From Nitrospira sp. (lineage in GTDB: Bacteria > Nitrospirota > Nitrospiria > Nitrospirales > Nitrospiraceae): a stretch of DNA of 64,000 bases. Location: positions 1 through 64,000 of the forward strand of contig JABFSU010000024.1 of assembly GCA_013140455.1 (NCBI GenBank), in the 5' to 3' direction. Numbering within the stretch: position 1 is the first letter of the stretch; each line of letters begins with the position of its first letter. The notes below the pieces were generated by a model that saw nothing but the letters and a program-made list of their open reading frames with translations, was not told the DNA's origin and made no database searches. Position numbers and translations under genes: made by a program. Below, in pieces: positions 44,756-53,252 of this stretch.

Positions 44756-45463
44756 ATGCATGCAACCATGTCGAGCCCAGCCCACGTTCCGGAATCTATC
44801 CTCATCTTCGTTCGAACGGATTCTTTCGCGCAATCGCTGAAGAAAGCGCTGGAGAGTAACGGCTACCGCGGCACGGTCGTGACGACTGAGTCCGCGGCGT
44901 TTACCGAGGCGAAAGCGTCGGTGCCCTCCCTGATTGTCATTGATCGTCAAACCGGGACCACCTCGAATCTGCGTAACCTTCGGACCTTGGCGACCGTTCC
45001 CATCGTTGCCATAGATGACACCGTGCCGGCTTGCAGTGAAGACGAATGCGTGCAGGACTACGATCGCGGGATCGATCTGGTCGTGTGCAGCCAGAGTACT
45101 CGTGAACTGGTGGCTCGAGTGCGTGCCATTCTAAGGCGGCGTGAAGCGTCGAGCGGCACCACGACACACTATGGGGTCGGCGATGTGAAAATGGATCTCG
45201 ATCGGCATGAGGTGACTGTGCAAGGGCGTCAGGTTGAACTCACGCCGAAGGAATTTCAAATTCTCCGCCAGTTTTTAGAGTCTCCCAGCCGTGTGTTTTC
45301 ACGCCAGGAAATGCTGAATCGCGTGTGGGGCGAGGGCTATGCGCTGGAAGAACACGCGCTGGACGTCCACATCCACTCTCTCCGCCACAAAATCGAAACC
45401 GATCCGACTCATCCTGCCCTGATCGTGACGGTGCGTGGTGTCGGGTATAAATTGCGGACTTAG
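44756..45463 (+). CDS. PhoB/OmpR-family response regulator with degenerate receiver
   Basis: 235 aa. The C-terminal winged helix is intact (LTPKEFQILRQFLESPSRVFSRQEMLNRVWG, HIHSLRHKIETDP, IVTVRGVGYKL). The receiver (about 14-125) keeps an aspartate at the phosphorylation position (SLIVIDR, Asp63) but lacks the usual acidic pair (IFVRTD instead of a V-D-D-D type) and the conserved Lys-Pro (VVCSQS in place of a T/A-K-P-F). It may therefore act without phosphorylation. It has its own Pho-type array and is divergent from pstS. No adjacent histidine kinase. Start 44756 has no clear ribosome site; 44768 is an alternative. Confidence 0.8.
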   Translation: MHATMSSPAHVPESILIFVRTDSFAQSLKKALESNGYRGTVVTTESAAFTEAKASVPSLIVIDRQTGTTSNLRNLRTLATVPIVAIDDTVPACSEDECVQDYDRGIDLVVCSQSTRELVARVRAILRRREASSGTTTHYGVGDVKMDLDRHEVTVQGRQVELTPKEFQILRQFLESPSRVFSRQEMLNRVWGEGYALEEHALDVHIHSLRHKIETDPTHPALIVTVRGVGYKLRT

Positions 45464-45645
45464 GAGCCTGTCCGACACTGACCGTTCTACTGCGGCGAAT
45501 GATCTGTCACCATCTGCGTCGTTCTCGGCCAGAAAAAATCCTCAGCGTATTCGGCGAATACGCCTCCGGTTTTTCCCGGCCTGCGGCCTCGCAGCTGATC
45601 ACGTCTCCTTCGCCTCGTCACGAAGGCAATGTCGGACAGGCTCCT
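45462..45645. repeat. Inverted-repeat element, family C
   Basis: Perfect 16-bp arms AGGAGCCTGTCCGACA (45462-45477) and TGTCGGACAGGCTCCT (45630-45645) bound 184 bp with an imperfect palindromic interior. The left arm starts at the second base of the TAG stop of the regulator gene (45461-45463). The rest of the spacer to 45767 holds nothing recognised. Confidence 0.85.
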
Positions 45646-45767
45646 CGCCCTGCCTGCGTCATTCCTTTCCAGTATCCATGGTCCACTATATAGATAGACT
45701 GCGCTCTCCCGCGATTGTCGCGGAAGAGTCGGCATGACAAAATTGTGTCGGGGGAGGATTGAGAGCG

Positions 45768-46151
45768 TTAGAATTCGTCGATGGAAACCGGTTGGAGTAA
45801 GTCACGGACGGACAAAATTCCGATGACCGATCCACCCTTCATGACCCCCAGGTGGCGGGTCCGGTGCTTGTTCATCAAGTCTGCCGCTTCTGTGAGAGGC
45901 CTTCGTTCTTCAATCCCGACGACCGGGGTACTCATGATGTCTTCCACCGGAACGAAGTACGGACCGCGGTCAGAGCCGATGACCTTCTTCACGATATCCG
46001 ATTCCGTGACAATGCCGATAATGCGCCCCTTCTCCGCGATCAGCACACTGCACACGTTGCAGGTTTTCATGAGCTTCGCCGCGTCGATGACCGATGTCCC
46101 GGCGTCAACAGTAATCAGTTCTTTCTTCATCAATTGTCCGACTGTGAGCAT
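45768..46151 (-). CDS. CBS-domain protein
   Basis: 127 aa, consisting only of two CBS motifs (about 8-60, VGQLMKKELITVDAGTSVIDAAKLMKTCNVCSVLIAEKGRIIGIVTESDIVKKVIG; about 70-122, VEDIMSTPVVGIEERRPLTEAADLMNKHRTRHLGVMKGGSVIGILSVRDLL). CBS pairs bind adenine nucleotides and regulate partners. No fused effector domain. GGGAGGAACAG precedes the start. The residue pattern is typical of stand-alone CBS proteins that act in stress or energy sensing; the partner is unknown. Confidence 0.88.
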   Translation of the reverse strand: MLTVGQLMKKELITVDAGTSVIDAAKLMKTCNVCSVLIAEKGRIIGIVTESDIVKKVIGSDRGPYFVPVEDIMSTPVVGIEERRPLTEAADLMNKHRTRHLGVMKGGSVIGILSVRDLLQPVSIDEF

Positions 46152-46303
46152 CTGTTCCTCCCTTTGTATTGTTGTATTATTCGCATTCTACACACCCGAG
46201 GTTGCGGCAGAGTTAGAGGTGGATTACCGATGCGTAAATTTCAAGTAGAGCGGGCCTGGTCTTGGGCCATGCCGGCGCCGGCCTTGGGAGGCCAAGACGG
46301 AAG

Positions 46304-48166
46304 ATGTTGCAAAACTATTGTTTGAGAGCGAAGAGTTCAGGCCCCAGGTCTGCTTCGGTGTTCCTCATGGGATTCTTGGCGCTTCTCCAGGGTCTGATCT
46401 TGTTGTTCGATAATTCCACAGTTCGAGCGGAGCTCTCCCCGAATCAGGTCGTGATTGTGGCCAACGCGTATAGCCATGAGAGTCTCTCGGTTGCGCAACA
46501 TTATGCGACGCGGCGGAAAATTCCCGCGCAGCACATCGTCGAACTGGATCTTCCTCTCGATGACACCATGAGCCGGGAGGACTACGAGCGCCGGCTGGCG
46601 GCGCCTCTCCGGCAGGCACTCCACGCGCGGGATATTCATAAAACGATTCGTGTCGTCGTGACGGTCTTCGGTGTTCCGCTCCGCGTCGCCGCGCCGAGAC
46701 TCACGGACGACGAAGAGCGCTGGCGTCGCGATGCAACTGCCAGGCTCGGTGCCGCGCGGGTGCGGCTGGAGGATCTTGAGCGCCGGGCCGGGGCCATCGC
46801 GGCGAGTTCCGGCTCTGCGCCTGCTTCTGCTCAGGCCGTGCCGCAGGTAGAAAGCCCCGTCACCTATGAGCGCCATATCGCCTTCTTGCTGCGCGTCGAT
46901 GAGGCCGTTCAGGCTTCCACCAAGCGGGTGCGACAGCTGAAGGCACCCGCCGATGCGCAGTGGGCGTCAGGATTGGAAGCCATCGTCAGGGACCATCAGG
47001 GCGTGGCCGGGCTTTCGCAACTGCAGCACGAGTTTCCCCGCAATGGACAGGATTCCTGGAGTGAGGCCGCTACACAGATGCGGGCGCAGCAAGCGGAGGG
47101 ATTGCAATTGCTGCTCGGATCGTTGGAACTTCCGATTCGAGACCGGCGGAGCGATCTCTATCAACAGGTCGAGCAGGTGTACGGAGCCTATGGTGTATTC
47201 GGTCTGGCCGCGATGGAACAGAACTGGTTGTCGGAGGAACATGGCGACGCCAGTGTCGATAGTGAGCTAAGTCTGCTCTGGTGGGATCGGTCGCTGTACG
47301 GCGCGGCCTGGCGCCGGGCGAATCCGCTGTACCATGCGTTCAAGAAATCCGGCGGCGGGCGTCGAGAGATCCCCGTTCTCATGGTGGGCCGGCTCGATGC
47401 CTCGACCGCCGATCTGGCGAGCCGCTTGGTGGATCGCGCGATGGAAGCGGAGCGGCAGGGGCTGAACGGAACGGTCTATCTGGATGCGCGCGGAATGCCG
47501 GTCAAGGATCCGTTCGATACGTATGGCCGCTACGATCAAAGCCTGCGGGACTTGCATCAGTTTGTCACGCAGCACACGACGTACCGCTCGCAACTGGACA
47601 ACACGGAGGCGCGGTTTGAGCGTCCCGGCGCAGCGCCGGACGTCGCGTTCTATACGGGCTGGTACCGGCTGAGACAATATGAAGATGCCTTTACCTTCCG
47701 GACCGGCGCGATCGGATACCACATGGCTTCCGGTGAAGCCGTGAGTCTCCACCGCCACGGAGAGGCAGGCTGGTGCAAGAATGCGTTGGATCGCGGGATT
47801 ACCGTGACGCTCGGCTCAGTCGGGGAGCCCTACCTGGATGCGTTCCCAGAGCCGCTCGAATTCGCTGCGCTGCTCATGACCGGCCAGTACTCCCTGGTCG
47901 AGTCCTATTATCTGACCAGCCGTTGGGTGAGCTGGCGTATGGTGCTGGTCGGCGACCCGCTCTATACCCCCTGGAAAACCAGGCCGGCTGCGAAGCGATC
48001 CGCTTTGAGCATGTTTCCGCTGGCTCCGATCGCACCGTCCGACCGGGCGTTTGCCGATCCGCTCCTTGCGATAGATGACGTGAAACGCCTTCAGAGCCAA
48101 TCCCGAATCAGGCTTGACGCAATTCTGCAGCACCAGGCTCGAACGTTAGGACCGGCAGGACACTGA
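46304..48166 (+). CDS. TIGR03790-like secreted protein of unknown function
   Basis: About 620 aa. A signal peptide (hydrophobic VFLMGFLALLQGLILLF) precedes LSPNQVVIVANAYSHESLSVAQHYATRRKIPAQHIVELDLPLDDTMSREDYE, the pattern of the TIGR03790 family. The middle is coiled and acidic/Arg-rich, followed by WDRSLYGAAWRRANPLYH, EIPVLMVGRLDASTAD and a C-terminal domain with VTLGSVGEPYLDAFPEPLEFAALLMTGQYSLVESYYLTSRWVSWRMVLVGDPLYTPW. Possibly a caspase-like or peptidase-like fold, but no catalytic residue can be assigned. The start is uncertain (46304 or 46367). Confidence 0.7.
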   Translation: MLQNYCLRAKSSGPRSASVFLMGFLALLQGLILLFDNSTVRAELSPNQVVIVANAYSHESLSVAQHYATRRKIPAQHIVELDLPLDDTMSREDYERRLAAPLRQALHARDIHKTIRVVVTVFGVPLRVAAPRLTDDEERWRRDATARLGAARVRLEDLERRAGAIAASSGSAPASAQAVPQVESPVTYERHIAFLLRVDEAVQASTKRVRQLKAPADAQWASGLEAIVRDHQGVAGLSQLQHEFPRNGQDSWSEAATQMRAQQAEGLQLLLGSLELPIRDRRSDLYQQVEQVYGAYGVFGLAAMEQNWLSEEHGDASVDSELSLLWWDRSLYGAAWRRANPLYHAFKKSGGGRREIPVLMVGRLDASTADLASRLVDRAMEAERQGLNGTVYLDARGMPVKDPFDTYGRYDQSLRDLHQFVTQHTTYRSQLDNTEARFERPGAAPDVAFYTGWYRLRQYEDAFTFRTGAIGYHMASGEAVSLHRHGEAGWCKNALDRGITVTLGSVGEPYLDAFPEPLEFAALLMTGQYSLVESYYLTSRWVSWRMVLVGDPLYTPWKTRPAAKRSALSMFPLAPIAPSDRAFADPLLAIDDVKRLQSQSRIRLDAILQHQARTLGPAGH

Positions 48167-48201
48167 TGGCGCTCGCAGGAAAACAGATTCTTCAGGAGTC
48201 T

Positions 48202-48231
48202 GCCGGGTGAGCAGGACTGCTCCTCGCCGGC
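48202..48231. terminator. Hairpin between convergent genes at 48166 and 48272
   Basis: GCCGGGTGAGCAG (48202-48214) pairs with CTGCTCCTCGCCGGC (48217-48231), with a mismatch. It probably serves both converging transcripts. Confidence 0.5.
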
Positions 48232-48271
48232 CTTCTTGGGTCCTTCCCGGTCATGCTGATTGTGGCAGGAA

Positions 48272-48865
48272 TCAGAACAGATCGAATCGTATGTAGTCGG
48301 TCCGCGGACTTTGCCCGGCGCTATTGAAGGCGAATAGGGTTGCGTAGTAACTCTCCCCTTTCGGGAGGTCTACGGTGAGGCGGGTTTCAGGGCCGGTTTG
48401 GAATGTATATTGGGTTGTGGCAGACATCGTCGAGATCAGGATCTTGTATCCTACTGCATCGCCGGAAGGGCTCGGGTTCCATTCGAACGTGACCGGCTGA
48501 GTCTCAGGCTTTTCCAACGCCAGGGTTTGAGGCGGCGGGCCGGGGGGCATCTCTAAGGGCACCTCCATTGGAAGCCGGGTGGTCTCCGGTGATGGGAGTG
48601 AGGGAGCTGGCTCAGCGGGAACTGCGGAGGCCTCATCGCCGGGCGTCGCGGTATCTCCGGTCTGTTGTCCGGAGACCGGGGTGACGGACGGTTGTGTAGA
48701 AGAGGCCCCTTTCGCTCCGGAGGCCGGATCCTGCAAATCCCCGCAGGAAGCAGTGACGAGCAACAACCCGGTGAGAAGCGGCCATAGGATGGCACGAAGG
48801 GAGCCCTGCCGGTGCGGGATACCTGTAGGTGGGATGAATCGGGCCGTCGGTTGAGTCGTAGACAT
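48272..48865 (-). CDS. Fibronectin type III-like lipoprotein
   Basis: 197 aa. Long N-terminus with hydrophobic stretch and lipobox VTASC (about Cys41). A Pro/Glu/Ser-rich linker (about 45-115) leads to one beta-sandwich domain (TFEWNPSPSGDAVGYKILIST ... YYATLFAFNSAGQSPRTDYIRFDLF). Fibronectin-III modules usually mediate binding to other proteins or glycans. No enzymatic motif. The start codon at 48865 has only a weak ribosome site; a methionine further in would remove part of the signal. A four-unit Pho-type array lies directly upstream on the minus strand. Confidence 0.72.
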   Translation of the reverse strand: MSTTQPTARFIPPTGIPHRQGSLRAILWPLLTGLLLVTASCGDLQDPASGAKGASSTQPSVTPVSGQQTGDTATPGDEASAVPAEPAPSLPSPETTRLPMEVPLEMPPGPPPQTLALEKPETQPVTFEWNPSPSGDAVGYKILISTMSATTQYTFQTGPETRLTVDLPKGESYYATLFAFNSAGQSPRTDYIRFDLF

Positions 48866-48887
48866 CGCGGAGAGATATATAGAGGAG

Positions 48888-48931
48888 AAGCTGTTACGCG
48901 CCGCTCGGGTTGTTGTAACGGATGTGTTAAT
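48888..48931 (-). promoter_or_regulatory. Candidate Pho box upstream of the fibronectin-III lipoprotein
   Basis: Minus-strand 11-bp units begin ATTAAC, CGTAAC, CCCGAG and CGTAAC, three with the TAAC core in exact phase. It is 23 bp from the start codon at 48865. Confidence 0.65.
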
Positions 48932-49023
48932 TGTTCTCGGGGACCCTGGAATGCGGACGATTAACGCGATCTTGAGCCGGCGGCAACCTGGTGGTGATGC
49001 GTGCTCGATAGGATGAGGCCATC

Positions 49024-49824
49024 ATGTTCGGAACGTTGATCGGCATCTTTCTGACCTCCACCGGCATCATGATTGGTGCCGATACCGTGCTCTGGGGATC
49101 CAGCGCGCCTCACCCCTCCCGAATAGAAAAAACCTGTATGTCTAGCCAGCGGAGTGTGGCCGCCTTTGAGGGGTGGTATGGCGAACGGCTCTCCCTGCAT
49201 CAGCAGTTCCAATCTGTCTGTAAGACCCTCTCCAGGTCGCGTAAGCCGCTGTCGGTCGATGCGCAGGCGGACCTCCTCATTCGCAAACTGTTCGACAAGT
49301 ACCGGGAGCAGGGACCGCTCACAACCCCGGCAGCCGCATTGCCGGCGCCGGAAAATCCTCACATCGCGTTCGTCGCAGTGGCAGGGTTTGACGGAACCAT
49401 GCCGATGGTCGCCGTTCGTGAATTGCGGTGGGAGAAGACCCGCAAAGGGCAGTGGAGCGTCAAGACAGCGCCGGTCGGGAAGCTCAGTTTCGACGGCTGC
49501 GGGGTACGATTCTTGGGGGACGAGCGTGTTGCGGCGCTCTTGCTGGATACGAGCGGCCACTTTGAACGGGACAAGCAGCGACCCGAAGTCAGCCGTGCGA
49601 TCGAGGCGAATCGCCTGCGCGCAGAGGACAATTGCTTCTTGTCGGCATTCAGTGTTGACGATGCGAAGGTCTTATACAAGCTTGCGGTTCGGGCGACGAT
49701 CGATCACGCAGAGACCTTCCAGATGGAGAACGGCGCGGTGGGCGGCCAGCTCCATCTTCTGACGATTCCGATGGATGGACCGATCCACAAGGCCATCCTC
49801 GATCCTGAGCAGTATGTGGAATAG
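49024..49824 (+). CDS. Uncharacterised protein with a proteasome-like N-terminal pattern
   Basis: 266 aa, no reliable signal peptide despite a hydrophobic start. MFGTLIGIFLTSTGIMIGADT ... RIEKTCMSSQRSVAAFEGW resembles the opening strands of 20S proteasome or HslV-type Ntn hydrolases (a G-I-V-x-A-D strand, then K-x, then a glycine turn), but the catalytic N-terminal Thr is not exposed at position 1 or 2. The rest (FVAVAGFDGTMPMVAVRELRW, KLSFDGCGVRFLGDERVAALLL) alternates beta strands and helices. A catalytic role is a guess. GATGAGG precedes the start. It stands alone on the plus strand. Confidence 0.6.
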   Translation: MFGTLIGIFLTSTGIMIGADTVLWGSSAPHPSRIEKTCMSSQRSVAAFEGWYGERLSLHQQFQSVCKTLSRSRKPLSVDAQADLLIRKLFDKYREQGPLTTPAAALPAPENPHIAFVAVAGFDGTMPMVAVRELRWEKTRKGQWSVKTAPVGKLSFDGCGVRFLGDERVAALLLDTSGHFERDKQRPEVSRAIEANRLRAEDNCFLSAFSVDDAKVLYKLAVRATIDHAETFQMENGAVGGQLHLLTIPMDGPIHKAILDPEQYVE

Positions 49825-49900
49825 GTCGACAGCAAACGTGTACTGGCAGGGAGATCGGTCAGTGCGAAAAACGTTTCAAGCGGCAAGGAGGTGAGCCTGT

Positions 49901-50035
49901 ATGCTTCCCAATCTGCGCGGTACGTTCTTTCTCATGGTGACGCTGGTCCTCTTCGCAGGCATCATCGCTATTCTGGCCATGGGCACGGTCATGAAGCCGG
50001 GCCGGTGGTGTGAACGTCCCAAGCCGCTCAACTGA
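49901..50035 (+). CDS. Small single-span membrane protein (44 aa)
   Basis: A 44-residue frame starting at 49901 with an AAGGAGG site nine bases ahead. It has one hydrophobic helix (about 9-32, FFLMVTLVLFAGIIAILAMG) and a basic tail ending ERPKPLN. Too short for most gene finders. The function is unknown, but the strong ribosome site and clean membrane helix argue for a real gene. It lies 76 bp after the gene ending at 49824. Confidence 0.6.
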   Translation: MLPNLRGTFFLMVTLVLFAGIIAILAMGTVMKPGRWCERPKPLN

Positions 50036-50186
50036 CGGTCAACGGTCGCTCATGGTCGCCTGGCACTCGCGTAAGTGCTTGATGCCGCAGCGGGGTCTGG
50101 CATGAAATTCATTCGTAACAAGAGCCTGCCATACTGCGGGGAGAACGGCGCTGGAAAGTCCGTAGACTTATGACCGAGGAGGAGCC

Positions 50187-50657
50187 ATGAACAACAATAC
50201 TGTGTCGATGGCGGACGAAAAAACGATCGCGATTGTGGCACACGATAATAAGAAACAGGATCTCCTGGCGTGGGCGAAGTTTAACCGTGAGGCGCTGGCC
50301 GGGCATCATCTCATCGCAACCGGGACGACCGGAAAGTTGCTCGCGACGGAACTTGAGCTGTCGGTGACTAGGTTGCAGAGTGGTCCGCTGGGCGGGGATC
50401 AACAGATCGGCGCAAAGATCAGCGAGGGCGAGATCGATGTTCTGATATTTTTCTGGGACCCGCTCGAACCGCATCCGCACGATCCGGACGTGAAAGCGCT
50501 GCTCCGCATCGCCGTCGTCTGGAATATTCCGATCGCCTGCAACCGAGCATCGGCGGATTTTCTTATCTCTTCCTCACTGATGCCGAAATCGTACGAGCGT
50601 CTTGTGCCGGATTATGAAGGGCACCGGAATCGGTTGGTGCGATTGGACGTAGCCTAG
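50187..50657 (+). CDS. mgsA: Methylglyoxal synthase
   Basis: 156 aa. Converts dihydroxyacetone phosphate to methylglyoxal and phosphate, a bypass that releases phosphate. Family motifs are complete: [76 protein letters not shown] (catalytic Asp region) and [18 protein letters not shown]. Cytoplasmic. GAGGAGG precedes the start. Its phosphate-releasing reaction is consistent with the phosphate theme, but no Pho-type array was found upstream. Confidence 0.94.
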   Translation: MNNNTVSMADEKTIAIVAHDNKKQDLLAWAKFNREALAGHHLIATGTTGKLLATELELSVTRLQSGPLGGDQQIGAKISEGEIDVLIFFWDPLEPHPHDPDVKALLRIAVVWNIPIACNRASADFLISSSLMPKSYERLVPDYEGHRNRLVRLDVA

Positions 50658-50694
50658 CCCCGGCGCTCACGTCGCGGTCCCATCCGGTGCAGCA

Positions 50695-52788
50695 TCATCG
50701 CTCAAGCGGAGTCTGATTCCAGGTACCGGCCTGGTCGAGCATCAGTTGCTGGGAGTCGAGCGGCGTGTCGTTCGGCGGTGGCAGGACGCGCTCGTACAAC
50801 CCCTGCTCATTCATCCGGCGCAGGTGCGTCGTGTCGCGTAAATGCGGGAACAGAATGTGGTCGCGAATGGCCTGGCGCAGGTGCGCGGCTTCGATCGGGA
50901 ACACCGATTCGACACGCCCATCCAGATTGCGCGGCATGAGATCGGCGCTCCCCATCCATAACTCCTCTTTTTCCCGGTCGAACCGGAAATAGAAAATCCG
51001 GCTGTGTTCGAGAAAGCGGCCTACCAGCGACGTGACGGTGATTCGATCGCTGACGCCGGGGACGCCGGGGCGCAGTCCACAGACGCCTCGTATTTGCAGA
51101 TCGACGCTGACACCCGCCTGGGAGGCCCGATAGAGCGCCTGAATGCAGGCCGGATCGGTGAGGGCGTTGAGCTTCAAGGCGATATAGCCCTGTCCTGTCT
51201 GCAGGTGTTGAGCCGTGACCCGTTCGATGCGCTCGAGCATGCCGCTGCGCACTCCGCTCGGGGCGACCATCAGGCAGCGATAGGGATGCTCTCCGGCGTA
51301 TCCGGTCAACGCGTTGAAGAGCATGGCGACGTCGGAGGCGATGGCCGGATTGCTGGTCAGGAGTGCGAGATCGGTGTAGACGCGCGCGGTCGCAGGATTG
51401 TAGTTGCCGGTGCTGAGATGGATATATCGCGCGAGCCCGTGATTCTCACGGCGCACAATCAGGCACATCTTGGCATGTGTCTTCAATCCGACCAGTCCGT
51501 ATGCGACGTGCACGCCCGCCCGCTCCAATTCTTTGGACCATTGAATGTTGTTTTCTTCGTCGAAGCGAGCCCGCAGCTCGACCAGCGCGGTGACCTCTTT
51601 CCCGTTGTCCCTTGCCTGCATGAGGGCCTGCACGATGGGCGAAGCGAGCCCGACTCGATACAGGGTGATCTTGATGGCCAAGACCTGAGGATCGGCTGCC
51701 GCATTGCGGAGAAGATCGACTACCGGCTGGAAGCTGTCGTAGGGATGATAGAGCAGCAGATCGCGTTCTTGCATGACGGTGAAGAGATCCTGGCGAGCCA
51801 GGAGCGGTGAGACTTTTTGCAGCAGCGGTGCATCTTTCAGATCGGGCCGATCCAACTTGGTGAGTTCGATGAGATCGGCCATGCCGAGAGGGCCGTCCAC
51901 GGCGTCGATCTGGTCTGGGCCGAGGTGCAGGTTCTTCGCCAGAATCTCCCGGATCTGTTCCGGCATCGCCGCGCTGACTTCCAGGCGCACGGCGGAACCG
52001 AAATGCCGCTGACGAAGACTTTCCTGAATGGCTTGCAGAAGATCGGCGGCTTCGTCCGCTTCAATGTCGGGGTCTGCGTCGCGTGTGACCCGGAACGGAT
52101 AGGCCGTTGCGACTCGGCAGCCGGGAAACAGGAGATCCAGGTTGGCGGCGATGACTTCCTCGATCCATACAAAGCTGCCGGAGTTTCCGTCGGAGCCGCT
52201 CGCCGGTTGGACTTCACGCGGCACAGGAAGAAGACGTGGAAAGAGGCGCGGGACTTTCAGGCGCGCGAACCGTTCATGGTGCTCGCCGTCGTGCACCACG
52301 ATGGCGAGGTTCATGCACAAATTGGAAATATGCGGAAACGGATGGACGGCGTCGAAGGCCAGCGGGGTCAGGGCCGGGAGAATGGCGGATTTGAAATAGT
52401 CCCGGAGTCGCGCGATCGCTTCACTCGGAATCTCAGAGAGAGGCTGTACCTGAATGCCTGTCTCGCGCAACTTCGGCAGAAGATCGTCTTGCCAGCAGGC
52501 CATCTGCCGGGCCAGGAGGGGGGCAAGGGCCTGATGAATCGCCAAGATCTGTTCCGCCGGTGTGCAGCCGTCCGGCGGGGCTTCGACGGAGCCGGTTTGC
52601 TGCTGCCAGTAGAGTCCGGACATCCGGATCATAAAAAACTCATCCAGATTGCTGCTGAAGATAGAGAGGAATTTCAGCCGTTCGAGGAGGGGATGGCGCT
52701 GATCGAGCGCCTCTTCGAGCACGCGTTCGTCGAAACGAACCCAGCTCAGTTCTCGGTTGATGTAGAGAGACGGGTCCGTCAGGCTCAT
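50695..52788 (-). CDS. ppk1: Polyphosphate kinase 1
   Basis: 697 aa, normal length for PPK1. Reversibly transfers the gamma phosphate of ATP to polyphosphate. Signatures in order: YINRELSWVRFDERVLEEA (N-domain), FSSNLDEFFMIRMSGL, LLYHPYDSFQPVVDLLRNAAADPQVLAIKITLYR, the phospho-histidine site GLKTHAKMCLIVRRE, RYIHLSTGNYNPATARVYTDL (second active-site region) and DREKEELWMGSADLMPRNLDGRVE. Start ATG 52788 has AGAGGG upstream; 52821 would add eleven residues. A two-unit Pho-type repeat is upstream. Confidence 0.96.
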   Translation of the reverse strand: MSLTDPSLYINRELSWVRFDERVLEEALDQRHPLLERLKFLSIFSSNLDEFFMIRMSGLYWQQQTGSVEAPPDGCTPAEQILAIHQALAPLLARQMACWQDDLLPKLRETGIQVQPLSEIPSEAIARLRDYFKSAILPALTPLAFDAVHPFPHISNLCMNLAIVVHDGEHHERFARLKVPRLFPRLLPVPREVQPASGSDGNSGSFVWIEEVIAANLDLLFPGCRVATAYPFRVTRDADPDIEADEAADLLQAIQESLRQRHFGSAVRLEVSAAMPEQIREILAKNLHLGPDQIDAVDGPLGMADLIELTKLDRPDLKDAPLLQKVSPLLARQDLFTVMQERDLLLYHPYDSFQPVVDLLRNAAADPQVLAIKITLYRVGLASPIVQALMQARDNGKEVTALVELRARFDEENNIQWSKELERAGVHVAYGLVGLKTHAKMCLIVRRENHGLARYIHLSTGNYNPATARVYTDLALLTSNPAIASDVAMLFNALTGYAGEHPYRCLMVAPSGVRSGMLERIERVTAQHLQTGQGYIALKLNALTDPACIQALYRASQAGVSVDLQIRGVCGLRPGVPGVSDRITVTSLVGRFLEHSRIFYFRFDREKEELWMGSADLMPRNLDGRVESVFPIEAAHLRQAIRDHILFPHLRDTTHLRRMNEQGLYERVLPPPNDTPLDSQQLMLDQAGTWNQTPLER

Positions 52789-52895
52789 TGCGCATGGCCC
52801 TCTTTTGAGTGTGAACGGCACTGCCGGCGCGTGAATGTTCAGCCGGACATCGGTCGGCGCTAGGATAGTCAGGTCTCATCCGCTGCCTCAAGAGC

Positions 52896-52917
52896 GCACG
52901 GTTAATTGTGTGTTAAC
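52896..52917 (-). promoter_or_regulatory. Candidate Pho box upstream of ppk1
   Basis: Minus-strand 11-bp units begin GTTAAC and ATTAAC with the core in phase, about 108 bp before the ppk1 start codon. Confidence 0.55.
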
Positions 52918-52994
52918 TTTTTTCGGGAAGCACACAGCGTCTCTCATTGCGGGCAGATCGGCATCCGTCGAAACTCAGTGCCCCTAGTGAGGAG

Positions 52995-53252
52995 TCAGGA
53001 GAGCTGCAGTCTCTTCTTTTTCCACCGGTCGCTTCCATAGATCGGGGTGCGGGGCCGCCTCGTGAGCGGGTCGCGCCGGCGGGTCCGGTTATGGGCGATG
53101 AGCCGGTCAGTGATATCGCCGCAGTGAACGCATCGGAGTGCCAACACTCTCGTTCCTCCGTCGCTCATGATTTCCGGAACTCTCAATCCGGCACAGCGGA
53201 CACATTGGGTATCGCTTCCTTGACGGGTGTGGTTTTTAGAAATTCTTGCCAT
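52995..53252 (-). CDS. Small zinc-ribbon protein
   Basis: 85 aa. Two Cys pairs, CVRC (about 17-20) and CVHC (about 40-43), spaced about 20 residues, a classic zinc ribbon, followed by GDITDRLIAHNRTRRR and a basic tail. Such small proteins are common in Nitrospirota-like genomes; function unknown. GGAGG lies three to four bases from the ATG at 53252. Similar but distinct from the protein at 56860. Transcribed convergently with nothing; stands between spacers. Confidence 0.6.
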   Translation of the reverse strand: MARISKNHTRQGSDTQCVRCAGLRVPEIMSDGGTRVLALRCVHCGDITDRLIAHNRTRRRDPLTRRPRTPIYGSDRWKKKRLQLS

